Below are positions 7,450 to 15,733 of a DNA stretch of 64,000 nt, piece by piece. Below the pieces are notes generated by a model. It saw only the letters and a list, made by a program, of their open reading frames with translations. It searched no databases and had not been told where the DNA came from. Numbering within the stretch: the first letter of the stretch is position 1; every line of letters starts with the position of its first letter. The stretch lies in the NCBI GenBank assembly GCA_018267955.1, contig JAFDXL010000009.1, positions 62,001 to 126,000 on the forward strand. Direction: 5' to 3'. The position numbers were made by a program, and so were the translations under genes. This DNA comes from Bacteroidota bacterium (GTDB lineage: Bacteria; Bacteroidota; Bacteroidia; Chitinophagales; Chitinophagaceae).

Positions 7450-7588
7450 CCTCGTTGGCGCAATCTTCTGCTCATACCTTAAAGATAATAGTAATGTATG
7501 CAGATGCAATATTACTAAACGACTCCTTCATGATTTATGGCACAAGCACGCTCGCGCAGCTTTAGCTGCATGCTTGCGCCAACAGAGG
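7450..7588. repeat. Inverted pair of REP-like half-sites
   Basis: CCTCGTTGGCGCAA (7450-7463) is matched in reverse complement by TTGCGCCAACAGAGG (7574-7588), one extra base apart. Between them lies another palindrome, GCAGCT-TT-AGCTGC (7556-7569). The words share CCTCGTT with the REP-like copies at 3.8 and 6.8 kb. The pair fills the gap beside the large 1250-codon gene, at the end of that gene. A doublet of REP half-sites in opposite orientation is the layout of a REPIN. Confidence 0.45.
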
Positions 7589-7619
7589 TTATGAAGCTCC
7601 CAAGTCTATAGCTTACGAT

Positions 7620-10600
7620 TTATTTATCGTCCCATTCTGCATCGTCATCTTGTGATTTAGCTTGCCAGTTGTATGATGCAGCTAATCCATTTAACAGCTT
7701 TGCTGTAAACGGAAATTGAGTTCGAATTTTTTCAGCGTCTTGCAAGAATTTATTTGCCAAATCTCTTTCTTGGTCGCCTCCTGCGAAGGGGCTTCGTACT
7801 GTAATACCCCTTAAATTACGTTTACCGGAATGAAATTCAGTTTCGATATCTCGACATTGGAATTTCTCTAACACAATTCGGACTTCCTCTGTAGGCCAAA
7901 TTCCATCTTCGCCAACAGGTGAATTTGCTAAAATCCTACCTATGTTTCTTAAGGCTGGACCTACTCTACGACGTTCCTTACATTTCTTAATTACTTCTTC
8001 TATCCAATTAATAAGAACTTCTAGGTCTATACTTCCATCCAATTTTGTTCCAGGGACAGTATGAATTGATTGTAGGGTATGAAAACCAACATCTGCTAGT
8101 CGTACATCTGGACCTTCAGCAATATTAGATGTAGATGATTCCTCGCTGCTTTTATACGACCATGTAATCAGGTCAACAAAAATTGACGGGTCTTTAAATA
8201 TCTCCTGATGCAATGCTAATTTAGGTCTGTCATGGCTAAGAGATTTTAGAAATGGAATTTCAAGCTTTGAAATAACCCCTAAATCCGTTTCTAAAGCGTC
8301 TAATTTTTTAAACACTGCAGCAATTGCATGAGGTTGAACATGGATGTGCTTTCCTTCACTTACCCAAGTATTTATATTTTTTGGAAGCAATTCAAGTAAT
8401 CGAATAATCAACTCCTTTTTTATTGAAACTGTCGAGTACGCAATAGATTGAACGAGGTCAGGTGCTCTATTGCAATCAAGCAACTTATTTATCCCAAATT
8501 CAAAGTCTTCCTGATTAAACCTGTCAAAATAAAAAGGATTGATATTATTCCAATAAGCAGATTGAACTTCAATACTTTCAGATTCGAGGGCATCCCAGGT
8601 TTCTTTACTTACTTTAGCAACAAGATAAATTTTGGCTATTCCAACTGAAGATAACCCGTAGCCTTTGGCTTTAGATATAAAATTAATCAATTTTGGCATC
8701 CCCTCTTCGGAATACATCAGGAATAATATTGCGGTACAAATATCAAATACATTATTAGACTTACTTTCTATATTCTCGAGTAAATAGTTTTCAATTCCTT
8801 CAATATTTCTACAATATTTATAAATGGCATATCCAACTTGCGTAGCCTGTTCAACTTGTTCCGATAGTCTTGAAAAGCCTGCAAATCCTTCTGCCTTAAA
8901 AACCTCGTTTATGTTTTCTTCACGTAAAACAGCAACGTACTCTTCCCGCTCTTTATCTGTCGCAAATTTCTTAAGCGTTTTAGGCCAATGACTGTATAGC
9001 CAAATGCCATTTTCAACCGGACTTTCAGGCTCAATAAGTTTTAAAATTGCTTCCAACTTATTAACAACAGTGCTCTCTAGAGCCCAGTCTGTATCGTCAT
9101 AAGTCCTATGACGATCTATTTCGTCAATTAATAAATTTCTAAGACTACTCCATTGATCCTTATCCGAATCTTCTTTTACTGCGTTTTCAAGTTCGGTTAA
9201 CAGTTCATGTAAATCAACAAACCCATCCATTGCTGATAAATGTTCTACTAATGATGTCCATTTTTCTGCATCATTGCTAAGTTGTGAACGAATCAGTACA
9301 ATTAAAGATTGCACAAATTCTATATGTTCAGCTTGTGTAGCTCTCTGCCTATAATCTTGTGCCCAATTCCTCCAGTGCGGAAGGTCTCTTAATGTCGGAA
9401 GGTCATCATGCAATACAGCCAAAAGTAATTTCCATCCTACTTTTGGAAATTTTTCAAGTAACGTCTTCAAAGTCGCAATCCTACCATTATCTTCGATTTC
9501 ACTGAACCTTATCCAAGAATGAAACAATGTAGTTAGACTTTCAAACGGTCTATTACTAAATCTGCCGCCTGGATCTATTTCAGATAATTGTGCGAGTAGA
9601 ATTGCACAACGGGTAAAATATTCATCCGACCAAGCTAAACACTCTATTGCCCACAGTAGTCCACTATGGTAACACGAGCCCCAGAATGAATCTTTACCTT
9701 CTTGATTGAACAAATCTAAAAATACATTTGAACCGTTTGTAACACCGTCTTCAATAACTAACAAAACTTCTTCTGGGGATGCTTCAACATAGATAGACAA
9801 TTTAGTTCCGTGTGTTGCCCAAAACTTCCAATCAGTTTTACCAATTTCTACCAGTCTACGTAATACATTACGGCAGGCATGTTGAACTGATGCATCAAGT
9901 TTTTCAGACCTGCTGCCCATCAACGCAAGTGTAACTGAAATACCATTTTTAATAGTCCCTGAATACGTTGTGGTCTTGCCTAAAATGTTTGCCATATACC
10001 GTTGTCCTTCGTCTAGATCTAGAGCGGGAGATAATTCCGTCAATATTTCTGAAGAGACTTCAATAAACGTACTCAAATCAGCTTTTGAAATATATGGAGA
10101 AAGTAAGTCCCAAGCTTCTTCATGTGAAGTGAGCCGCCAATTGTTCCCTATTTTGCGAAGTGGACTATCAGGTATATTTAATAATTTTTGGTAATCCCTT
10201 TGAATATCTTCAATACTACACCTACCTAATTTTGCAAGCTGGTTCAAATCTGCTTCACTTTCAGTCCATTGACCCAATAATAATGCTGGAATGAGAATGT
10301 GTGCCTCTTCAAAGGTTGCCCATTTCGGCTTAAAACCGCCAGCACGCATTATTAATCTCCGTCTTACACTTGGTAGATGACGTCCAGTAACGCGTAAGAT
10401 TGCATCCGCTTCCTCTCTTGAAAGCCCCATTTTGCCTAAACTATCCATAAATGCATCCCGCTTTGTTCGTGGTAAATCAATACCCAAACCGTTTTCAGTT
10501 TCATCTTTTCCGAGTGGAAATAAAACATGATGTCCATTTAAGATACTCTCATTCAGCGAAAAATCATCGCTAAACATTGGGATTAAAATTGCTGGCGTTT

Positions 10601-11372
10601 TTAGTTTTGAAAAAATGTTCCAGGCTTCTAAAGTCTGAACTAATATCGCTTTAGCCATTACTAAATCTGACAAATCAGGTTCCAATTGTGCCGATGAAGC
10701 CAAAAAGCCAACTGCCTCATCTTTAGTGTCAGATTTTATATAGATCGAACTTGGTTTTTCTTGCAGCCAGCTAACCACTTGATTTTTTTGTTCATTTCTC
10801 CCGGCAACTATTAATTCTGGGATTAATGATGGTTTGGTTGCTCCAGCCCAATGTATCCACCAGTCGGCTAATGTTATATAGCCACTCTCTGGGGAAAGCC
10901 CAATTTGTTTGGCAAACCAATGACTAACAATTTCCGTACTTTGAAGCCATTGAGAAATATCCTCTGCATCTACAGCAATTACCTCCTTCCATATCTTTTC
11001 TGTATTTTTCTGTTCAGTCCAATCTTTCTTTTTAGTCCAAGTTCGCGCCGCTATTTGTACGTATGTGGTGTCACTTTTATTAAGAATTGTAGAATCTGAT
11101 GTTCTAGTAGTATAGTCTCTATTTGCTTTCGCTAAAGGGTCTTTATCAACTGATATTTCAATTTGTACCTTGCCAGGAGGAATATATAAGCCTCCATCAC
11201 TTTCGATTGTGCCATCAAAATTTGGTAGTCTAACTCCACTCCCACCTGGGACATTTATAACTTTAGGATTACCTACTGTAGCAAGAATTAACCTTCTTAT
11301 TAGAATTGGGAAAGTGTAATGTGCTTCAGGTAAATCAGACCAGTTATTAATATATTTTGCATCTATTGTCAT
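7620..11372 (-). CDS. Large 1250-residue protein, nuclease-like N-domain plus helical repeats; possible defence protein
   Basis: I do not recognise a named family. Residues 40-90 have the spacing of a PD-(D/E)xK nuclease core: D53 in NFDG, E72 in QIEIS, and K82 in AKANRDY. Residues about 100-158 continue as an alpha/beta domain ending in HWFAKQIG. Residues about 185-330 look like a STAND/AAA-type region, but the expected P-loop is replaced by SIYIKSDTKDEA, so ATP binding is doubtful. The remaining 800 residues are helix-rich without obvious membrane spans, suggesting HEAT/TPR-like repeats. The gene is visibly richer in A+T than the genes at 11.5-15 kb and has no operon partner. Nuclease plus NTPase plus repeat architecture is common among anti-phage proteins, but a defence role is inference. 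Confidence 0.6.
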   Translation of the reverse strand: MTIDAKYINNWSDLPEAHYTFPILIRRLILATVGNPKVINVPGGSGVRLPNFDGTIESDGGLYIPPGKVQIEISVDKDPLAKANRDYTTRTSDSTILNKSDTTYVQIAARTWTKKKDWTEQKNTEKIWKEVIAVDAEDISQWLQSTEIVSHWFAKQIGLSPESGYITLADWWIHWAGATKPSLIPELIVAGRNEQKNQVVSWLQEKPSSIYIKSDTKDEAVGFLASSAQLEPDLSDLVMAKAILVQTLEAWNIFSKLKTPAILIPMFSDDFSLNESILNGHHVLFPLGKDETENGLGIDLPRTKRDAFMDSLGKMGLSREEADAILRVTGRHLPSVRRRLIMRAGGFKPKWATFEEAHILIPALLLGQWTESEADLNQLAKLGRCSIEDIQRDYQKLLNIPDSPLRKIGNNWRLTSHEEAWDLLSPYISKADLSTFIEVSSEILTELSPALDLDEGQRYMANILGKTTTYSGTIKNGISVTLALMGSRSEKLDASVQHACRNVLRRLVEIGKTDWKFWATHGTKLSIYVEASPEEVLLVIEDGVTNGSNVFLDLFNQEGKDSFWGSCYHSGLLWAIECLAWSDEYFTRCAILLAQLSEIDPGGRFSNRPFESLTTLFHSWIRFSEIEDNGRIATLKTLLEKFPKVGWKLLLAVLHDDLPTLRDLPHWRNWAQDYRQRATQAEHIEFVQSLIVLIRSQLSNDAEKWTSLVEHLSAMDGFVDLHELLTELENAVKEDSDKDQWSSLRNLLIDEIDRHRTYDDTDWALESTVVNKLEAILKLIEPESPVENGIWLYSHWPKTLKKFATDKEREEYVAVLREENINEVFKAEGFAGFSRLSEQVEQATQVGYAIYKYCRNIEGIENYLLENIESKSNNVFDICTAILFLMYSEEGMPKLINFISKAKGYGLSSVGIAKIYLVAKVSKETWDALESESIEVQSAYWNNINPFYFDRFNQEDFEFGINKLLDCNRAPDLVQSIAYSTVSIKKELIIRLLELLPKNINTWVSEGKHIHVQPHAIAAVFKKLDALETDLGVISKLEIPFLKSLSHDRPKLALHQEIFKDPSIFVDLITWSYKSSEESSTSNIAEGPDVRLADVGFHTLQSIHTVPGTKLDGSIDLEVLINWIEEVIKKCKERRRVGPALRNIGRILANSPVGEDGIWPTEEVRIVLEKFQCRDIETEFHSGKRNLRGITVRSPFAGGDQERDLANKFLQDAEKIRTQFPFTAKLLNGLAASYNWQAKSQDDDAEWDDK

Positions 11373-11530
11373 GGTTAAGCATTAAATATCTGCCTATAAA
11401 GATAAAGCCTATGTTATCCGAAAAGTATGATGGGATTTCCACACTAAGTGTATCTCTTGTTCTGCATAGTCTCTTTGACTACTCAACCCAGGTAGCAAAT
11501 CTCCAGATTTACGAACAGATAGCAACAAAA

Positions 11531-11550
11531 AAGCCGCCCTACGGCGGCTT
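11531..11550 (-). terminator. Rho-independent terminator of the SDR gene
   Basis: A perfect 8-bp stem AAGCCGCC-CTAC-GGCGGCTT lies just beyond the stop codon at 11559. On the minus strand it is followed by a T-run (TTTTTTGTTGC). Confidence 0.85.
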
Positions 11551-11558
11551 CAAAACTC

Positions 11559-12281
11559 TTAAGGATTCATCCTCGCAAAAGCAGCTTTCAATTCCTCAGG
11601 CCCGGCCTTGCTCATCGCTTCGCTAAAGCCAAAGGTCGCTGTCGTCTTGCCTTCCTTTAGTTGGTCAAACACCGCCTTAATAAAATCGCTCACCGGTGGT
11701 GCCTGGTCGTGCAGGCCCTTGCCGCCAAGGTCGGTATTCAGTGCAGGCGGTATCAGTTCCACCACTTCTATATTCTTCTTCTGCAGCAGGTATTGCAGCG
11801 ATAGCGTCAGCGAGTGGAAGAAAGCCTTGGTAGCAGAGTACACCGGTGTTTTGGTAAGCGGCGTAAACGACAAGCCCGAGGTTACGTTCATAATAGTAGT
11901 CAGCTTCGGCAGCTGTATAAACAGGGAGGTCAGGTGTATCGGCGCCATCACGTTAATGGCCACCTCTTCCTTGGCACGCTCGTAAAAGTTATCATCATCC
12001 ACATTCATCCATTGCTGTATGCCCGCGTTGTTCACCAGCACATTCAGGTCGGGGTGCTGTGCTGCTATCCAGCGGTACAGTGCTGTGCGTTCGTCTTCGC
12101 TGCCCAGGTCGCACACCTTGGTAATGAGGGCAGGGTGGCGTTGCTGCACTTCTTCCAGCGCAGAGGCGCGCCTGCCGCAGATGATCACCGTATTGCCTTC
12201 TTCTAAAAATCTTTCGGTCAGCCCCAGCCCTATACCGCTGGCGCCGCCTGTTATCAGTATCTTATTTCCGCTTAATTGCAT
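11559..12281 (-). CDS. Short-chain dehydrogenase/reductase
   Basis: This 240-residue classical SDR has a Rossmann fold. The cofactor motif TGGASGIG occupies residues 11-18, the NNAG motif lies at about 87-90 (LVNNAGIQ), the catalytic Ser is in NVTSGLS, and the Tyr-Lys pair is in YSATK (about 147-151). Arg-rich sequence after the second strand (CGRRASAL) favours NADP(H). The closest type I know is the DltE-like group, where the substrate is not established. It is a single gene with its own terminator, and it is noticeably GC-rich compared with the large gene upstream. Confidence 0.88.
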   Translation of the reverse strand: MQLSGNKILITGGASGIGLGLTERFLEEGNTVIICGRRASALEEVQQRHPALITKVCDLGSEDERTALYRWIAAQHPDLNVLVNNAGIQQWMNVDDDNFYERAKEEVAINVMAPIHLTSLFIQLPKLTTIMNVTSGLSFTPLTKTPVYSATKAFFHSLTLSLQYLLQKKNIEVVELIPPALNTDLGGKGLHDQAPPVSDFIKAVFDQLKEGKTTATFGFSEAMSKAGPEELKAAFARMNP

Positions 12282-12712
12282 ATCGTTTTATTTGCAGGCA
12301 AGTTAGTACAGTCTCTCATTGCGGGCATTACACTTATCAAAGAGTTTTGTATAAAAATCAAGCCGTGCTGCGGCCATAATTTTTTGGCGGTGTGCAGCTA
12401 TATTTGTAATTTTACAGTACCAGTTTAGTTCTTTGATATCACATGAAAACAGCTTCCAGTAAGGATTTTCACCACTTCACACAAAACAGGTTAGCAAAGG
12501 TTAACAATGGTTAGCAAAAGTTAGCAAAGGATAACAACGGGAGTATTATGCCCTGTTGAGATCGTCCGGTTATTGCTAATTTATAGGTAAGCAATCGGTT
12601 AGCAGCAGGTTAGCAAAGGTTAGCAATTGTTAGCAAAATCAGTGGTCTATGATGCCGGTCATAGTTTATAAAGTATAGGTTTCGCAACTTTGCACATTCT
12701 TAATCTCCGCAA
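12282..12712. other. 431-base intergenic region
   Basis: No gene is seen here. It contains the start-side region of the SDR gene, two clusters of a 10-base word related to GGTTAGCAAA (12489-12538 and 12597-12637), and the leader of queD. The only palindromic feature in between is the pair TTGCTAA/TTAGCAA words in opposite orientation. Confidence 0.6.
12489..12637. repeat. Two clusters of a 10-base repeat word (GGTTAGCAAA)
   Basis: The first cluster (12489-12538) has five contiguous 10-base units: GGTTAGCAAA, GGTTAACAAT, GGTTAGCAAA, AGTTAGCAAA, GGATAACAAC. The second (12597-12637) has GGTTAGCAGCA, GGTTAGCAAA, GGTTAGCAAT, TGTTAGCAAA. The 10-base period equals about one helical turn, so all copies face the same side of the DNA. 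The array lies between divergent promoters (SDR and queD), which would suit an operator array, but simple short-word expansion is equally possible. Confidence 0.75.
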
Positions 12713-13069
12713 ATGATCATATTCAAACAGTTCAGCTTCGATTCTGCCCATTACCTGCCCAATGTTCCCGAGGGGCATAAATGCAAAGAAGTGCATGGCC
12801 ATACCTACAAGCTCATTGTCTACCTCGAGGATAAGTTGGATGATACCCTCGGCTGGGTGGCAGATTTTGCAGAGGTAAAGCAGATCGTGGCTTCCGTGGT
12901 CTCTATCATAGATCATAAGCTGCTCAATAATATAGAGGGCCTCGAAAACCCCACCTGCGAGCTGCTCGCCGTATGGATATGGAATAAGGTAAAGGACCAG
13001 CTGCCTGCTTTAAAGAAGATAGAGCTCCACGAAACACCTACCTCCGGCGTCATCTACGAAGGGGTATAA
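12713..13069 (+). CDS. queD: 6-carboxy-5,6,7,8-tetrahydropterin synthase (QueD/PTPS family)
   Basis: This 118-residue protein has the size typical of QueD. Zinc ligands are visible as H13 (FDSAHYL) and the HGH motif at H28 and H30. The catalytic Cys is C24 (GHKC). ADFAEVK (about 50-56), DHKLLN (about 69-74) and ENPTCELLA (about 80-88) match the family, as does the final Glu in LHETPTSGVIYEG. It makes 6-carboxy-tetrahydropterin from 7,8-dihydroneopterin triphosphate on the way to queuosine. No other queuosine genes are beside it. The start ATG is the only reasonable one. Confidence 0.92.
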   Translation: MIIFKQFSFDSAHYLPNVPEGHKCKEVHGHTYKLIVYLEDKLDDTLGWVADFAEVKQIVASVVSIIDHKLLNNIEGLENPTCELLAVWIWNKVKDQLPALKKIELHETPTSGVIYEGV

Positions 13070-13076
13070 AGTAAAA

Positions 13077-13099
13077 GCCCTCCCGCAATGCAGGAGGGC
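13077..13099. terminator. Terminator between queD and rfbC
   Basis: Stem GCCCTCC / GGAGGGC with a 9-base loop lies between the convergent stops of queD (13069) and rfbC (13119). The flanks are moderately A-rich on the left, so it probably serves the minus-strand gene at least as well as queD. Confidence 0.65.
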
Positions 13100-13118
13100 C
13101 GTATAAAAGAGGGGTTGA

Positions 13119-13670
13119 TTAAAAATGGATCACCGCATCCTTCAGCATAGGCTGTGCCAGGTCTTTCTCAGATACAATGGCATTTGCAAGGTCTATCTTC
13201 CAGTCTATCTGCAGGGCAGGGTCGCTATAGTTAACGCCGCCTTCTGCGCTCTTATCGTAGAAGTTATCGCATTTGTAAAACACTTCTGCGGTATCGCTCA
13301 GCACAGAGTAGCCATGCGCAAACCCACGCGGAATGAAGAATTGGCGCTTGTTCTCGGCAGATAGTTCTACACCAAACCACTGCCCGAAGGTAGCGCTGTC
13401 TTTGCGTACGTCTACTACTACGTCCCATATCACTCCTTCCAGCGCGCGTATCAGCTTGCTTTGTGGGGTGGGAGGGTTCTGGTAGTGCAGCCCGCGCAAT
13501 ACATTCTTTACAGAGCGGGCCTGGTTATCTTGTATAAAGTCTATCTTCAGGCCGGTCACTTGCTCAAAGGTACCAGCGTTATAGCTTTCAAAGAAGTAGC
13601 CGCGGTCGTCGCCATGTATCTTGGGCTCTAGTATCAGCAGGCCTTCTATCGGGGTTTTAATAACGTTCAT
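13119..13670 (-). CDS. rfbC: dTDP-4-dehydrorhamnose 3,5-epimerase
   Basis: This 183-residue cupin-fold enzyme is full length for RmlC/RfbC. Visible signatures are ILEPKIHGDDRGYFFESYN near the N-terminus (residues 13-31), LRGLHYQNPPTPQSKLIR (about 58-75), VVDVRKDSATFGQW (about 84-97), and FIPRGFAHGYSVLSD (about 111-125) with the catalytic His region. It epimerises C3 and C5 of dTDP-4-keto-6-deoxyglucose in dTDP-rhamnose synthesis or related deoxysugars. It lies 3 bases after a sugar aminotransferase gene and is almost certainly cotranscribed with it. The rest of the rml set is not in the window. Confidence 0.93.
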   Translation of the reverse strand: MNVIKTPIEGLLILEPKIHGDDRGYFFESYNAGTFEQVTGLKIDFIQDNQARSVKNVLRGLHYQNPPTPQSKLIRALEGVIWDVVVDVRKDSATFGQWFGVELSAENKRQFFIPRGFAHGYSVLSDTAEVFYKCDNFYDKSAEGGVNYSDPALQIDWKIDLANAIVSEKDLAQPMLKDAVIHF

Positions 13671-13673
13671 GCC

Positions 13674-14816
13674 TTATGCTTTGGTCAGTTCGTCTATTAC
13701 TTCGTTTACGTTCTTTACAATATAGGCAAGCTCTTCTTCGGCAAACTCGGTATGTATCGGCAAAGAGATCACACATTCCTGCAGCATATCGGTAGTCGGC
13801 AGTTGATATTCCGCGCCACCAAAGGCTTCCAGCATCTTTTGTTTATGGCTTGGTACCGGGTAGTACAGCATGTTAGGTATCTTACGTTCTGTCAGCAGGC
13901 GCGATACTTCGTCCCTATCCACGTTCTTCAGTTGCAGTGTGTACTGGTGAAACACGTGGTGGCTATAAGCCGCGCGGAATGGTGTAACAATATGTGCATT
14001 GTTCTTAAAGGCATTGTCGTAATAGTCTGCTACGGCACGGCGTGCATCGCAGTACTCATCCAGGTGGCGCAGCTTGATGCGCAGGATGGCAGCCTGTATA
14101 GAGTCGAGGCGGCTGTTGCAGCCTACCATCTCGTGGTAGTAGCGTACCTTCTGCCCGTGGTTAGCTATCATCTTCAGCTTCTCGGCCAGCTCGTCGTCGT
14201 TGGTAAACATCGCACCGCCATCGCCATAGCATCCCAGGTTCTTAGATGGGAAGAAAGATGTAGTGCTGATGGTGCCCATAGCGCCTGTCTTTTTGGTAGT
14301 GCCATCGGCGAATGTATAGCTGCCGCCAATAGCCTGGGCATTGTCTTCTATTACAGGTATGTTATGCTCTTTGGCAATGGCCAGTATGGCATCCATATTA
14401 GCGCACTGTCCGTAGAGGTGCACCGGTATAATGGCTTTCGTTTTTGGGGTGATGGCCTTTTTCAGGGAGTCTGCATTCATGGTAAATGTGTCTGCATCTA
14501 CATCCACGAATACCGGCTTCAGGCGCAGCAAGGCTACTACTTCTACCGTAGCTATGTAGGTAAAAGACGGGGTGATCACTTCATCGCCCGGTTCCAGGCC
14601 CAGTGCCATCAGGGCTATCTGCAGGGCATCAGTACCGTTGGCGCAGGGTATGCAGTGCTTTACGCCTACATACTCGGCAAGTTCTTTGGCAAATGCATGT
14701 ATATCCGGCCCGCCGATAAATGCTGTGGAGTTTAATACGTTTTGTATCGCTGCATCTATCTCTGGCTTTATCTTTTCGTATTGACGCTTCAGGTCAACCA
14801 TCTGTAAATTAAACAT
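13674..14816 (-). CDS. DegT/DnrJ/EryC1/StrS-family sugar aminotransferase
   Basis: About 380 residues from the ATG at 14816. A start at 14837 would lie upstream of the transcription start predicted from the TAGGTTTG box at 14835-14842. The protein shows the PLP-enzyme features of the family: CIPCANGTDALQIAL (glycine/threonine loop), VIPVHLYGQCANMDAI, EDNAQAIGG (Asp pairing with the PLP ring), and the lysine in FFPSKNLGCYGDGGA. It transfers an amino group to a nucleotide-linked keto-sugar, and the rfbC neighbour supports a dTDP-sugar. Similar enzymes make dTDP-amino-sugars for surface glycans. The exact product is not determined. Confidence 0.9.
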   Translation of the reverse strand: MFNLQMVDLKRQYEKIKPEIDAAIQNVLNSTAFIGGPDIHAFAKELAEYVGVKHCIPCANGTDALQIALMALGLEPGDEVITPSFTYIATVEVVALLRLKPVFVDVDADTFTMNADSLKKAITPKTKAIIPVHLYGQCANMDAILAIAKEHNIPVIEDNAQAIGGSYTFADGTTKKTGAMGTISTTSFFPSKNLGCYGDGGAMFTNDDELAEKLKMIANHGQKVRYYHEMVGCNSRLDSIQAAILRIKLRHLDEYCDARRAVADYYDNAFKNNAHIVTPFRAAYSHHVFHQYTLQLKNVDRDEVSRLLTERKIPNMLYYPVPSHKQKMLEAFGGAEYQLPTTDMLQECVISLPIHTEFAEEELAYIVKNVNEVIDELTKA

Positions 14817-14834
14817 AGCTCCTTTTTGGTGGTG

Positions 14835-14865
14835 CAAACCTACACCTTAGCCGGCATACCTCAAA
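14835..14865 (-). promoter_or_regulatory. Bacteroidota promoter for the aminotransferase-rfbC operon
   Basis: Minus strand: TTTG, then 19 bases, then TAGGTTTG (14835-14842), a full match to the -33/-7 consensus. The start of transcription would fall near 14828, only some 12 bases before the ATG at 14816, which is what decides that start. Confidence 0.6.
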
Positions 14866-14965
14866 GCATAATCTGATTGTCAAAAAACAGGATATCGCGG
14901 GTACGGAACGGGATAAAGGCGGATAATTGCTATCTTCACGCACAAAATCAGCCGCTGCCGTATAT

Positions 14966-15733
14966 ATGAAGAAGGCTTTAATGTCATTGCTCTCTGTTTG
15001 TCTGTTTTCCGCCCATGCTTTTGCCCAGGATCCCGTTTTTGGCGAACAAAAGAAGCCTGCGAGAAAAGGGTTTGTATTTTCTGTTAACGGTGATTACGAT
15101 CTGCCGGGTGCGGATATGGCAAAGCGCTTCGGTGCCAGTTACAGGGTGGGGTTCGAGGTCTTCTACAAAACGAAGAGCAACTGGATGTTTGGCCCCAAGC
15201 TCGACCTTATATTTGGTGGTAAGATCAAGGAAGATTCCCTGATGATCAACCTGAAGGATAATAGTAATATGGTGCTCAATATCAGCGGCCAGCGCCAGGG
15301 TGTCGGTACTTTTGAGCGTGGCTATATGATAGGGGTGCAGTTGGGTAAGCTTATCAATACCAGTAAGAAGAGCAGTGATAACGGGGTGATGTTCCTTACG
15401 TCTGTAGGGTTCATCCAGCACAAAATAAACATATTCGATCGCTCTGCTTCAACACCTGAGTTGAAGACTGAATTCAAGAAGGGATACGACAGGCTGGCGA
15501 ATGGTATGTATGTAGAAGAGTATGTTTGTTATAATTACTTCGCAGACAACGGGCTGATCAATTTCCATATAGGCCTCGATGTGATGGCCGGCTTCACTGC
15601 AGGCCGCCGGGACTTCCTCTGGGATGTAAGGCGTCCTGATACCGGTTCCCGATTAGATCTTTTGTTTGGTATTCGTGGGGGATGGTACTTGCCTATCTTC
15701 AAACGCAAGTCCGAAGAATTCTTCTTTGAGTAA
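14966..15733 (+). CDS. Secreted outer-membrane beta-barrel protein
   Basis: This is a 255-residue protein from the ATG at 14966, where a normal signal peptide begins (basic start, hydrophobic core, cleavage near AFAQ). The upstream in-frame extension to 14927 is poor protein sequence. The mature part has alternating strands with frequent aromatic and glycine residues (GASYRVGFEVFYKTKSNWMF, GGWYLPIF near the end), as in small outer-membrane barrels. It ends SEEFFFE with an aromatic residue in the last strand. No family name is recognised. It is divergent from the aminotransferase operon and convergent to the gene at 15734. Confidence 0.6.
   Translation: MKKALMSLLSVCLFSAHAFAQDPVFGEQKKPARKGFVFSVNGDYDLPGADMAKRFGASYRVGFEVFYKTKSNWMFGPKLDLIFGGKIKEDSLMINLKDNSNMVLNISGQRQGVGTFERGYMIGVQLGKLINTSKKSSDNGVMFLTSVGFIQHKINIFDRSASTPELKTEFKKGYDRLANGMYVEEYVCYNYFADNGLINFHIGLDVMAGFTAGRRDFLWDVRRPDTGSRLDLLFGIRGGWYLPIFKRKSEEFFFE

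Noticed and set aside
12489-12637. Possible CRISPR array
   Set aside because: The 10-base words are contiguous with no spacers and far too short for CRISPR repeats.
13752-14735. 327-codon plus-strand open frame opposite the aminotransferase gene
   Set aside because: It is a frame shadow of a well-supported gene on the other strand.
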